Shown one piece after another: positions 36,271-47,262 of a DNA stretch of 64,000 nt. The notes under the pieces were generated by a model. The model saw only the letters and a program-made list of their open reading frames with translations. It was not told the DNA's origin and made no database searches. Source of the stretch: Arenicola marina (Eukaryota; Annelida; Polychaeta; Arenicolidae); the NCBI GenBank assembly GCA_964019135.1, contig OZ025248.1:18917574-18981573 (forward strand). The letters are read 5' to 3'. The position numbers were made by a program, and so were the translations under genes. The stretch's first letter is position 1; each line of letters begins with the position of its first letter.

Positions 36271-38900
36271 GTTCGCCCTCGAACGACCAAACCCAAATCA
36301 CTAATATTATGATAGCGAAGTTGAACCATTGTAAACCCAAAGTTAACATGTTGTCATATAACCTGAAAATTACCAGCAATGACCACACATCAAACAAATT
36401 GCTATATCAGCGTTGAGAGCAAAACAAAAAGTCACACAATAGCCGTTTCCGGCAAAGTCTGTATCGTTCAAGGCCGAAGAGAGGTCACCGGGTCACCGAT
36501 GTGGCCGACCGCGATGTGAGTCCGTGCTGGCGCCCGGGCAAGTTCGGCCGATGAAGCCGCGGTCACCTATGATACCGGTGACGCCGCCGATGCTGGTGCC
36601 TGGGCCGCCGCTCGTGCGGAGGGGGCCGAAGCTGCCGTTAGTTCGGCCGATGATGCCGCGGTCACCGCTGATGCCGCTCTTGTGTCGGGCGCCGAGGCTG
36701 CCGTAAGATCAGCAAGAAGTAGCGCCCTTCTGGCTCTCTGTGTTGTCCCGCCAAGCACTTCAGCAAGCATCCGTTAAATGAATGAGGTCATCCAGTCCAT
36801 TGGTACACACTTCCTCACCGACACAAGCACTATAGGTATTGGTGGTCATCAACCGCACACTCTGACACATGACACACAGGTCCGCAGGTGTTACACCTTT
36901 AACTCCAAGCGACTTAATCAACAGGTCATAATTTCTAACCCATGTTACTCCGTAAGCATAGTTTAAACTAAGTTAATACTCCCTAAAATGCTGAAAAAGC
37001 CCACAAATTGACTATAGCAGCTACAACAAAGGATCTAAAGATATCCCAATGAACCACACATATAATCACTGGTAACTCGTATCAGACAGAAATTCACCAA
37101 AATCCGCCCCCTGCGAGACCTTGATACAAACACACACTGTGGACGTAACTCCCCTGCCAGCCCAAAACTCCTGCTTGGCAGCCCATTGTCTTGGTTTCCA
37201 GCCCGTACCAGGCCAACTACCCTGTGAGGACACACCGTGGTCGGCGACTCTCAAGATGGCTAAAAAAACGGAATATTCTATCACGCCAGGCGCAACAGGC
37301 TCATGAAGACCTGAGGCAACCTGGCTGTGACGTAAACCACCCTCTACTTCACAGGTGGGGATTGATGCTGGACTGCGTCACCGAAGTGATCTACATGGAT
37401 CCAGCATGTCACCCAGTGCTTCAGAACAGCCACTTGATAAAAAAAAACATCCACCGCTTATATACCTGCGTGGGAAACCATGGCACCGAATCCGTGCCCC
37501 GCCAAACCACCTAACCTAATCCTGTGCCCCACTACACCGCCTGAACCATAAATTCCCAAGACCCTTAATCAACCGAGTACGATCCCATCCAGTGTCACAC
37601 TACATATCAACATGTATCCGAAACCGGGGCCACATCTTCCAAAGAATTACCGCCCAAAACCAGTTTTGGCGCGAACGCGCACCCCTCGGCCAATCAGAGA
37701 CCGGCATTCCGACCACGTGACGGCCTCACCCTGTCGAACATTCTAGAACTTTGAAAGGCCCGCCATCTTTGCAAAAAAATACAAATCACGGATCTCTGCC
37801 AACTCTAGTTTCGTTAACACTGGTTAAAGTCTTAAAAGTTATCCCAAATGAGTCTTTGTTTAATCCCCCATCCTGACAAAATCTGGTCTAAACTTTCAAG
37901 TCCTTCACCTGTTCAGTGCCAACCCGGTGAATAAATTTCATCACCACTCAAACACCATGCCGCATGCGGCAGTGCGCTCGCCATTTTGCCACCTGTTGGT
38001 TGGGTTGGGTGCAGACTCCGCTAAGCGAGAGTGATGCAGTTGCCCCTGATGGGGGTTGCCAGCGAACGGCACAGCGCCTGGGGGCCCATAACCCACCCCT
38101 TCTGGCCTGTAACCATCCCATCTAACGCTTTGAGTTCGGTTGCTGACACCCTGAGGTGTTGTCACATCAGCAGTAACATTGGGAAAACCCGGGGCAGCCT
38201 GCTCACCGAACACGGTGTCATGGGCGCGGCCATCTTGCATTCCCCTTATAACACCAACCCGCTGAGAATCCCGCGCAAACTCGCTTTTGGCGAGACGCGC
38301 ACTCCTGAGCCAATCAGGGGCCGGCATTTCGGTCACGTGATCGCCTGGCCGATTTGGGGAAGAAGGCCGAGCCGCCATCTTAGAATTGTGCAACAAAATT
38401 GGAGGCGCACCCCTAGCTGAGCTGTCCTCGCCTACCTGAGCCTCGACAGGTCCCAAATCATATTCCTTCCTGCTTCCTTGTTGTTGTCGCCATTTTGCAA
38501 TCGTCGTTTCACATGTCTCATGTATTCTTGCGCGGCCGCGTTTTGCATATTTTCCGTGACGTCTCTGGCCCAATCTCTACATGGCGCTGTTTCAGGGCAG
38601 CGCCATCTGGCGAGTGTCGCTATGATGGGTACAGAGCAGACGCCATATTTCTTGAAATGGACGCGCAACAGCTTATCTTAAACGTTTTTAAAGTTTTTGA
38701 ACGTGAGAAGAGCGAGGGCGGTTTGATAATTTCGTTGAACTGACTGAGTGAGAGGACCTGCACCGCCTTGGGTATTACAACAGGCCAACTGCGACATGCA
38801 CGTCTCAAGGATCATAACGTGAACGGTAAGTTCAAGATTTCGCACCCATATTCTAGACGTTATGATCTTCTGTTTAGGTCAAGAAATTGTAATAGGCCTA
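36271..38900. other. Unassigned GC-rich repeat-like region
   Basis: No confirmed gene. A ~100-bp segment near 37665-37770 recurs at about 38280-38385: both have GCGCACYCCT, GGCCAATCAG or GAGCCAATCAG, CCGGCATT, CACGTGA and CCGCCATCTT in the same order. 36540-36770 is GC-rich, with Ala-rich frames on both strands and GCCGATGMTGCCGCGGTCAC repeated. A 210-codon minus-strand frame (38573-37941) crosses one of the duplicated segments and resembles no family known to me. It may include internal sequence of the adjacent LTR fossil, but nothing proves it. Confidence 0.45.
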
Positions 38901-39860
38901 TAGGGCTATACAGTTCTCGCGATCGAGCCGCGAGACTTCAGTTTTGGGGACAAACAAACACACGTGCTCCATGTGGAAGTATAGGCAGCTATAAGTCAAT
39001 TTCTTTCCAGGTTTATTCTAAAGACTATGAGTCCCATTTCACTAAACATGGCTATGGGAGATATACGTTAAAATATTTCGAGGTGATGAAGCGCAAAACT
39101 TTGGGAATATACAAGGAAAAATCCGTCTTCAAAACACTCGAAAGCTAAAAATAACGTTCTAAATTTAGCCCTGCACCCGGGCTTTCGCAAGTTCCTCAAA
39201 CAGCGAGTGACGTCACAGACGTTCGCGTGCCTCCGCGGTAACAAAAATGGCGAGAGCAAGGGATCGACTTAACCATTCCGCTGTCAAGATGTGCAGTACA
39301 TGGAGTAATAGCACACGGATGCGTCATTAAACCACATGGTAAAGATACAATAAGACCAGTTGGATGTTTTCGTATCACTTTTGGATCACAAAAAGACCAA
39401 GTATCTTCATTTTTGTAAGTTTTCTGTTTGAAGCGTAGCGCCAACGTTGTCACCGGGGAGAATCCGCGTAACGTCATAATGCCTCGTTTTCGCAAGAAAT
39501 GCAAAAAAACTTTAATTTCTCTGTCGTACCCGTCGTAACAAATATTTGCCATTGTGATGGCGCAAACGAATAAAAAATATGTCGTCTATCCGTCTTGTGA
39601 AGCTATATTTCTTAAATATTCTTAATCATATCGCTAGGCCTTCCGCAATGGACCCACCCCTCGGCGCCTGGCTTTTGCGCAGGTAGTCTGGTCCCCAGTC
39701 TCTCTCTTTGCTTAACATACACGTCACACCTACGTCACAGATAGTGAGGATACCAGTGTGCGCAGAGATTCTAAACTCGTTCCGAGCACGTGCTTCGTTT
39801 GTTTGTCCCCAAAATGACTAAACCAGAAGTCTAAGCGAACGAGACTTTATAGCCCTATAC
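38901..39860 (-). mobile_element. ~0.96-kb non-autonomous element, copy B
   Basis: This copy is inverted relative to 30256-31150. Its two ends are inverted repeats: TAGGGCTATACAGTTCTCGC at the left, and on the other strand at the right TATAGGGCTATAAAGTCTCG. Each end is followed within ~45 bp by GGGGACAAACAAAC. No transposase is encoded. Identity to copy A appears to be around 85% by eye. A ~60-codon frame is kept in both copies but starts with TTG rather than ATG, so it is probably conserved only because the DNA is similar. Confidence 0.85.
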
Positions 39861-40480
39861 GCTTACTTTCGTGAAAACGTGGCCAAGAGCGGGAGTAGAT
39901 GAGGGTGGGTGGGGGGTACTACATATATTTATGTATGTATATATGTGCCATCCAAGTTGCACATTTTCGCCTCTTTTTGTCAATCCCGGAGCAGAAATCT
40001 GCAATGTCTCTCAATATGCCCTTCTGAGAAGTGTTTTCAAGAAAATTTCAGCTCTGGACTACATATTTCAATTGATATCGAAAGTGTTAAACTTATTAGG
40101 CGCCATATAGTTTTCTATCTATCCCTATTGTTTATTTTGATATTTATCTGTCAGTGACCATAAAATCTTGCCCTTTTCTGTCGTTCTCCATACGCCCCCT
40201 ATGGCATGGGCGGCACATGCACCCCCTCTACCGTAGTAATATAGTGCCCCCTCTACCCCCGAGTGGCAGGATAACGGGTATTCAAAGTATTGGAGGGATT
40301 GTGGGGGTGTGTGCGTCAAATCCCACCATCCATCAGTAACTTTTACTTTGAAACCCCAATAGGCTACCGCCCCTCTGCCTTGTGCTTTGACAATCGTACA
40401 ACAGGGATTAACATGATTATGAGAGGCAGACGACACCCAATGGTGTGCCCTATCAATCCTGACAAAAAATATTTTTTCAG
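39861..40480. other. Putative 5' region of the transposase-PHD gene; no exon identified
   Basis: The first exon(s) of the gene that starts at 40481 should lie here or further upstream, ending in a single phase base. None could be recognised. Confidence 0.4.
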
Positions 40481-43400
40481 ATGCCACCGCAGTTGCTCAA
40501 AAGCAAGGCAGACCATCCACGGTTGACGAGTTTGATTTAGAAGTGATTCGCCGGGAAAAATAATTAACAGGCTGCAGCGCGGAGAAATAGTGCAACTGTC
40601 CGGTTTGCGTGCCCAGCTGAGGCAGCACGATATGGACCTGTCCATATCCACCTTACGGCGAAGTTTAGACAGAATAGGATTGAAGTGAGTTTCCATGGTT
40701 GTTAATTTGTAGTTATGCCCCGACATAAAGCACATTATAATTTTGCATTAATGTATAAGATGTTTGAGAATATAAGAAGACATTATGGTGGTACATTATG
40801 ATGGTAACCCGAATGATAGATGCAAAGAGCAAAATTGTGGATTGTGCACAAACTCTTTGAGTATTTGCATGTCTCGAGTTATTTTTTGAGAAAGTACCTA
40901 CGCTAAAAGTAGTAGTTAATATATATCTAAATCTTAGGACTTTAAATTTTATACTTGTAATAGAATACTGTTCATATGGAAGAGAGCCGAGTTGCACAAT
41001 TTGATAAAAACATGGAGGGGTTGGGATGGGGACCACAGGGAGGATGTCCCATTAAAAAAGAACTTGCGAGGCATTATTCTGTGTTTTGATTCTGCTGATA
41101 TCTTCCTTGTATATGTCATTCAATAGTTGCAATGTGCGTTGAACTGTTTTACAGGTACCAGGGTGTCCAGGCTGGCGCCGACAAAGAGGTGCGGGAACGA
41201 GAGGATATCGTGGTGTGGCGTCGCCGCTACATGCGCCAGGTTGCCCAGTACCGGGAGCAGGGCCGACCCCTGGTTTACACAGATGAAACATGGGTGAACG
41301 CGGGCCACGCCCCAACAAAGGAGTGGTGTGCACCAGGGGTTGTGCGGAAAAAGAAGCGCGTCAGCGGCAAGGGCGGAAGGTATGTTAATTATGACATCAG
41401 CCACAACCGATTATTTAAACGAATGCGACAAGCACAGAGTATACGACAAACGCAGACAGGAGGACGGTAGGGGTGGGGGGATGAGAGAGAGACCTACAAC
41501 TACTAATAATAATGCACTGCCCCCCCCCCCCCCCCTTGGCTGTCCTCCATTCTGTGTATAAACAATATAAACAAACTGCTACCTACCATTCAGTACCTAA
41601 AACACATTGCGCTTCGTAACAACCCACACTAAATGGCATTACAGGATTACGTGGCATTCTCTCCCTCAGGTGGATTGTCACTGATGCCGGCGGCGAGGCT
41701 GGGTTTATCGAAGGTGCCACCTTGATAGTCAGGTAACGGAAATTTATACGTTCGTTGCAAATAAGTTTCGTATTATTCTATGATTTGGCATAGTCTGTGA
41801 TACCAGACCAGCAAACCTCGAATACTGAACAGATTATTTTAAAAAAATGGGGCTCATATTAATTAATTCGAACATATTTAACGGCATGAAATCCTGTATG
41901 AAGCATACTTTACTCTGGCATTGCACTGGTCCGTTGCTACAGAGCTCAAAGCGGTACCGGGGACTACCATTGCGAAATGGACGGTCCCCGGTACGAGGCC
42001 TGGTTTAAGGACCAACTCCTTCCTGCACTACCACCAGCAAGCGGTGTGGTGCTGGATAACGCACCCTACCACAACGTACAGACCGAAGAATCTAAGTCGC
42101 CTTCATCCGGGTCCCGAAAAGAGGACATCCGTACTTGGCTTGAGACAAAAGGTTAGCAATTAAGAGAATCCAAAATGGTTTGGTCTTGAACTCTGCAAGG
42201 TAATACCAGAACTGCTAGCTCACTTTGGATTTGTAAGATTGAATTTGAACAGTTATCAATTTGTTCATTACTAAGGTAATACACTTGATCGTCTTTTATG
42301 TAAATTAATTAGCGCGCACTTACGTTGAGAAGGCACGTTTATATTTGAGATGAACCCTCTCCCTGTTTGTTTCATCATGCATCCGTATAAATAAGGTGAT
42401 GTCTCATATTTGTATAAGAATAGATTACCATGGCAAAGTGACGAGGAAGCCTATTTATTATCTTAATATAACTGTTAAATTGGCATATGTTTACATATTG
42501 ATTGCTTTGTTTTTTGCGATGAGTTCGAACTTTAATTGTCTGGTTATTTCGTAGGGGTGGCGTTCAGCGACGACATGCTCAAAGCGGAGCTGTTGCAGCT
42601 GGTCGCCCAACACCGCCCGGCAAAGAAGTTCCGGGTGGACGTGCTTGCCGAGGAGGCCGGCCACGCGGTCCTTCGTCTGCCGCCCTACCACTGCGAGTTC
42701 AACCCCATCGAGATGGTGTGGGCGGTGGAGAAGGGCCACGTGGCATCCCTTAACGTCACACAGACGATGGCGGACGTGCGGGCCCTGTTCCTCGCTGGAA
42801 GGGAGAAGGTGGCCGACCGCAACATGTGGCCAGCCTTTGTACGGCATTGTCGTAAAATTGAGGACCGGTAAGGGTGTCAAAGAGCAAGAATATATCGAAT
42901 ATTATGTAATTGCTTTTTATGAGTTCAAGAAAAACAGTAAATGAAAAAACGTTCATTTATTAAATATTTTTAGTTTCCCAGCTTACTTTTAAGTTTTTTA
43001 CTTGTACATCTTTATGTCTTACTTTGAATGAGAGTGAAAGTCTGAGCCATACATGCGGTCTCATTATTCGAATCCTATCCAATCAAAATTTCACACCAAC
43101 CCCGGGAGTGGAGGGGGGGGCACTGTTATACAAATCTGGCGGGGGGGGGGGGGGTTCTTCGGGTGCCCATTAATGCCTGAGTGAGCGGACATTTATCATT
43201 TACGATGAAAAAGATACCCCTACAGAGCTGATATTTTAAAACTTGCAACCGAAGGGAGGGTGGGGGGTGGGGAACTTAGAAAATTGTGTGTGTGCACAGA
43301 GCGTTAACCGAGCGGGTATGCGTGGAACGGCGACATACCAAAATATTATCATTTTATTATGGCCATTTGTCTTGTTCTCAGTTACTGGAACTTGGACGGT

Positions 43401-44497
43401 ATCCGAGATGCCGAGGGCGTAGCCCCCGTGGGCGTTGACCTCTCGCAAGAGATGGAGGTGGAGGAAGCGGCCGTGGATGGAGGGGAGGTGGCGCTCGGTG
43501 GTGAGGGGGACGAGGCGGACGTGGTGACAGATGCCGGTGACGACGAGCCGCGTTACCTATGCGCGGCGTGTGGTGGGATCTGGGGGAACCAGGGGGCAGA
43601 GACTTGGTTCGGATGTGACACATGCGACTCCTGGTGGCACGAGCAGTGTCTGGACAGGTATTCAATAATGTTTGCAGAACAAAATAATCTTTTACATGAA
43701 ACCAGTGGTAACACTGAAAAGTATAAGAATTTAACGCTGCTATTGTACACATGTGTAGAAGGGAGGTTATAACTATAAAGCACTGGTGCTGCAGAAATCC
43801 TATAGAATGTGTCCTGTAGAGAAAATGTTAAAAACACTTTAAATGTAAAAAGGATATTATAATTTAAACCTGCAATTTTTAGACAACGGTAAAAGCTTTA
43901 TATATATTCTATATTTTCTATAGAGACGCCATTTACATGTCCAAACAAATCCTATAGAACAGTACGTGTTCTACAACAATTCTGTAGAAAAGTGTGCTAT
44001 AGAAATTCTGTAAAATGTTTGTGTCCTATAGAGACGCTATACTGATATGCACCTATAGAAATACTATAGAACACTACACGCTACATAGAAATTCTACAGA
44101 ATGGTTGTGTCCTATAGAGACACCGTAAAGACACCTATAGAATGATCATAGAACACGGTATGCTCTATAGATTTTCTTTCTCATTATAAGTTATGTGAGA
44201 CATGTTAGCAGGGATATGTAGCTGTGGGTCTACAATGTTTATTTCTAATTTTCATTTCACATACGCAAATACTTTATCCACCACCATTGCGTGTTTGTAA
44301 CGTGGCATTAAAGAATTTGCACTTATGAGCTATTGACGAAAATTTTCTTGCGTCGTTTCGGTCTTTCATTGGACCGGGTACATGCATCGCTCGCCGAAGG
44401 CAACCAGGATTGGTTGTGCGAGCTGTGTTTGGTGCGGCGCCTCCAGGCCGGCGACACATCCGTGCTGCCAGAGATATTGAACCGCCCGGAAGAATAG
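40481..44497 (+). CDS. Multi-exon DDE transposase-like protein with C-terminal PHD finger
   Basis: Exons read from GT/AG, phase and family similarity: 40481-40684, 41155-41379, 41670-41732, 41943-42151, 42555-42867, 43382-43657, and a last one ending at 44497. The first encodes a helix-turn-helix-like region (QGRPSTVDEFDLEVIRREK, then STLRRSLDRIGLKY). The DDE domain has LVYTDETWVNAGH, GVVLDNAPYHN and PPYHCEFNPIEMVWAVEK, which supply the three acidic residues. About 83-84 residues separate the second D from the E, far more than the usual 34-39 of Tc1/mariner. An acidic linker leads to a PHD finger. All junction phases agree from exon 2 to exon 6, and exons are GC-rich while introns are AT-rich. 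One A is missing in an A tract near 40560 (frameshift), and the last acceptor is uncertain. The N-terminal exon was not found. It is either an intron-bearing transposon or, more likely in my view, a domesticated host gene; function unknown. Confidence 0.78.
43382..43657 (+). CDS. Exon with acidic linker and PHD finger (first six zinc ligands)
   Basis: The exon joins IEDR to YWNLDGIRDAEG, runs through an Asp/Glu/Gly-rich linker of about 55 residues, and then gives YLCAACGGIWGN and WFGCDTCDSWWHEQCLDR. These supply Cys-x2-Cys, Cys-x2-Cys and His-x2-Cys. The last pair, WLCELC, is encoded in the final exon (around 44420), completing a C4HC3 PHD finger. PHD fingers read histone H3 tails, so the protein may bind chromatin. 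The exon ends at AG|GTATTC. Confidence 0.82.
43880..44175. repeat. Intronic degenerate CCTATAGAGAC repeats
   Basis: Irregular copies of CTATAGAAATTCTRTA and TGTGTCCTATAGAGAC alternate in the last intron of the transposase-PHD gene. Confidence 0.65.
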
Positions 44498-45527
44498 TCA
44501 CCCCTTTATTTATACCATTTACACTGATATTTTTGACTTATTCTATTCATTGATTATTTATATTAAGCTGTCTTTGCCGTTTATGGTAGTCAACTTTTAC
44601 AATATTCAATAAATGCCTTATACCGTTGATGTTAATGCCACTTGTTATTCACCAGCCAATAACTCCACGGGCACACACAGCCAAGGGACGGAGAGGAGCT
44701 CAGTTCATATATACAGTATATATAGCGACCGCGTGTCAAAACAGGTTTCTCTGGATTCAACATGCGTCATGAAGATAATTACTTATAAAGAATTAGCGTG
44801 ACTTAAGACATGTCGCCCTGCGTACTGAATATGCTCATTTAATAGTGGACCTGTAGTTTTGCGTTATGATTCTATATGATCCTTGCTTAACGATATGACG
44901 TTATGATGCACCCATATTCACATTATTTGCGGCAGCAAACTGGCGGATTCACTTGTTCCGGATAATTCGCTTGGGGAATTTCTGATACAATCTAGATTTA
45001 TATGTAAAACAAATATTTTAAAAAAATGTGAAAACAAAAATATTTTTGGCATTTAAGTGGGGGGGGGGGGGGCTTGTTCTTCGCAGTTCACGAAGAGCTA
45101 AAAATAATGAATTCCCGGTTTCACTAATAATTGAGTGACGGAATATGAAGGGTTGCATGATTTGGCCACGGCGTTTTGCCGCAGTACCTGCGCATATTAT
45201 GATCTAAAGTAAGTATATTTAAGAAGATAAACTATTTGTGATGTTGGAAACGGAGACGTAGGGTGGGATAATGCCATTTTCGCTTGCCGAGGGACTTGGA
45301 AGTTGAGGCGGTATTGGCAGCGCCGGCTTTTTGTTGCATACTCTTTGTTATAAGTATAGACTGAGAGGTGGGGCTTAGTGCAGATGACCGCGTGTGGACT
45401 AGGCCTAATAATGAACGAAGAAGTTAAGCGCTCGTGGGCGCAAGATGCTAAAACACCCCTGCCGATCATCAAAACAACGTGCTTTTGTTTACTCTTTTCC
45501 TTTGTTTATATGAATATCTAGCGTCAT
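44498..45527. other. No gene seen
   Basis: The first part may be 3'UTR of the transposase-PHD gene (AATAAA near 44609). The rest is AT-rich without a feature. Confidence 0.45.
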
Positions 45528-45680
45528 ACCGTGGTCGTCCTTTTGTAATAACGTTGTCGTCCTTTTATCACACCGTGGTCGTCCTTTCGTCACACCGTGG
45601 TCGCCCTTTTGTAATAACGGGGTCGTCCTTCCGTCATAACGTGATCGTCCCGCCTCATAATGTGGTCGTCCTTCGCTCCT
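45528..45680. repeat. ~24-bp tandem repeat x6-7
   Basis: Imperfect copies of CGTGGTCGTCCTTTYGTMAYA lie head to tail; open frames on both strands follow from the 24-bp period. Confidence 0.85.
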
Positions 45681-46749
45681 AAGCTGTAAGTTAAACTTCA
45701 CCACCCGCTAGTGCTACGGAATCCAAAGAGGGATTGAGAGATGCAAAACTAATTGGTCAATGTTTCCGGGATTTCGGGAAGGCTGAACGAAGAAACATCG
45801 AGCCATGAGGCTGACAATTGGTTTTCTTACAACTCTTTGGAAGACAACATTTAAACATTAGGGCGAGCTAGCGGGGGGTCAGTTGATAACACATCTAATG
45901 CCCCGCAAACTCGCGCCAGTACTACTATTACCAGCTTCATTAAAATTTAAGTGTAGCTCACATATATGCTGAGCGTAAGCATACGGCCTTGCTTCTTTGG
46001 TTTTAGGTTGCGAAGTGGAATATTTACAATGGTCCGCAATCGCAAACTTGCTAAGTCTTGTGAGCCAATCGCCGGATACTGCATATACTCTTTATAGACT
46101 CGTAGGGGGGGGGGAGGGGGGGCTTTATATCGTGAATTGTGATCTTGAGTGTACATCCAATGTGAACCTATAACATAGTGTCAGTCTTTCACACCCGGGA
46201 TGTCAGAGTCACAGTGTTTGTATCTTACGCTCTTTTGCTTAGTTGGTTTAGCCGCCTTCAGATCTAACGCATTGTACGAAAAGACAAACTCCCGTCGAAT
46301 AAATTCCGTCGAATTTTCGGCGATCTCTTTAAAAGCACCGCTCTATTTTCAGTCACTGCTTTGGGATTTACGTATGTCGCTCAAGCTTTAGCCAATTTCC
46401 AGCGAGAGAAGGCCAACAACCACCGGAAGGCATCACAGGCCGCTGATGCAATGACATTGACGTAGAGCATAAGTATCCCTTAGTGATTGTGGAGCCATAT
46501 AGACCTGTACTGTCATATCGGCTAAAGCTGTCTTGGATGCACAACTAACCACTGAATTTGCGTATATCAGAATTATAACCATCAAAGTAGGTTTATCTAA
46601 TATATGTCCGTGAGCGGTTAGACAATTGATAAACCAGAATGCCGCAGTTTCATGAGTGACTGTTGGTGTCAGCGACCTAATGTGTTGTGTGGGGTTTCCT
46701 CTGCCGTATGACCTAATAACCATCATGAGTTACATGTCTGTGCGCGGTA
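45681..46749. other. No supported gene
   Basis: One short frame at 46200-46391 (+) starts with ATG and has a hydrophobic N-terminal stretch (LYLTLFCLVGLAAF) resembling a signal peptide, but it has no family match or clear splice signals. It is recorded only as a possibility. Confidence 0.35.
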
Positions 46750-47117
46750 GCTATGGTTACGTAAAAAGGCTGCGTTTGTCGCAGAAATGTAAACATCGAT
46801 GATTTGCCTCAAATTACAACACTTCTGGACCAAATGCATTTTGGAGAGATCCATTTCTTATCTTTAGCTATATTATGATTTTATGGTTATGAATGTCTGT
46901 ACCAAACCTGAATATTTGTTTCACACCCACTCGATTGCCTACGCGCAAATCGCGCAGCCGGCCGGTTTCCGGCACTCAAACGTTGACAATCAGTGCGCGT
47001 CCCGCAGCTGTAGCAAGGAACCAACGTGATGCGCACTCTTTCTAAGTGCACGCGTGTCCTTGTTGGTCCCCAAAGGACCAATATCGGAAATATAACCCGC
47101 AAGAACTGTGGCGCCCT
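46750..47117 (-). mobile_element. Dispersed repeat copy, partner of 8195-8565
   Basis: Inverted relative to the 8.2-kb copy and matching it over about 360 bp. It includes GGTCCCCAAAGGACC, near the position of the GGGGACAAACAAAC motif in the related long elements. No coding capacity. Confidence 0.7.
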
Positions 47118-47121
47118 ATTA

Positions 47122-47262
47122 GCAGCAGGCGCTCTGTCGCAAACATACTAAAAACATGATCATGAAATGGTCTTGTTGCCATGGCGTGCGCATGACCTAA
47201 ACAATACGCCGTCTATCGTTTCGTGAGATCTTTTAATACGTTTGCGACAGAGCGTCTGCTGC
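47122..47262. mobile_element. 141-bp MITE with 23-bp TIRs
   Basis: The ends 47122-47144 (GCAGCAGGCGCTCTGTCGCA and on) and 47240-47262 are reverse complements with one mismatch in 23. It abuts the end of the repeat at 46750-47117. No target duplication could be recognised, so it could also be part of the larger neighbouring element. Confidence 0.75.

Noticed and set aside
37941-38573. 210-codon minus-strand frame
   Set aside because: It overlaps a duplicated GC-rich segment, has no recognised domain, and composition alone can explain it.
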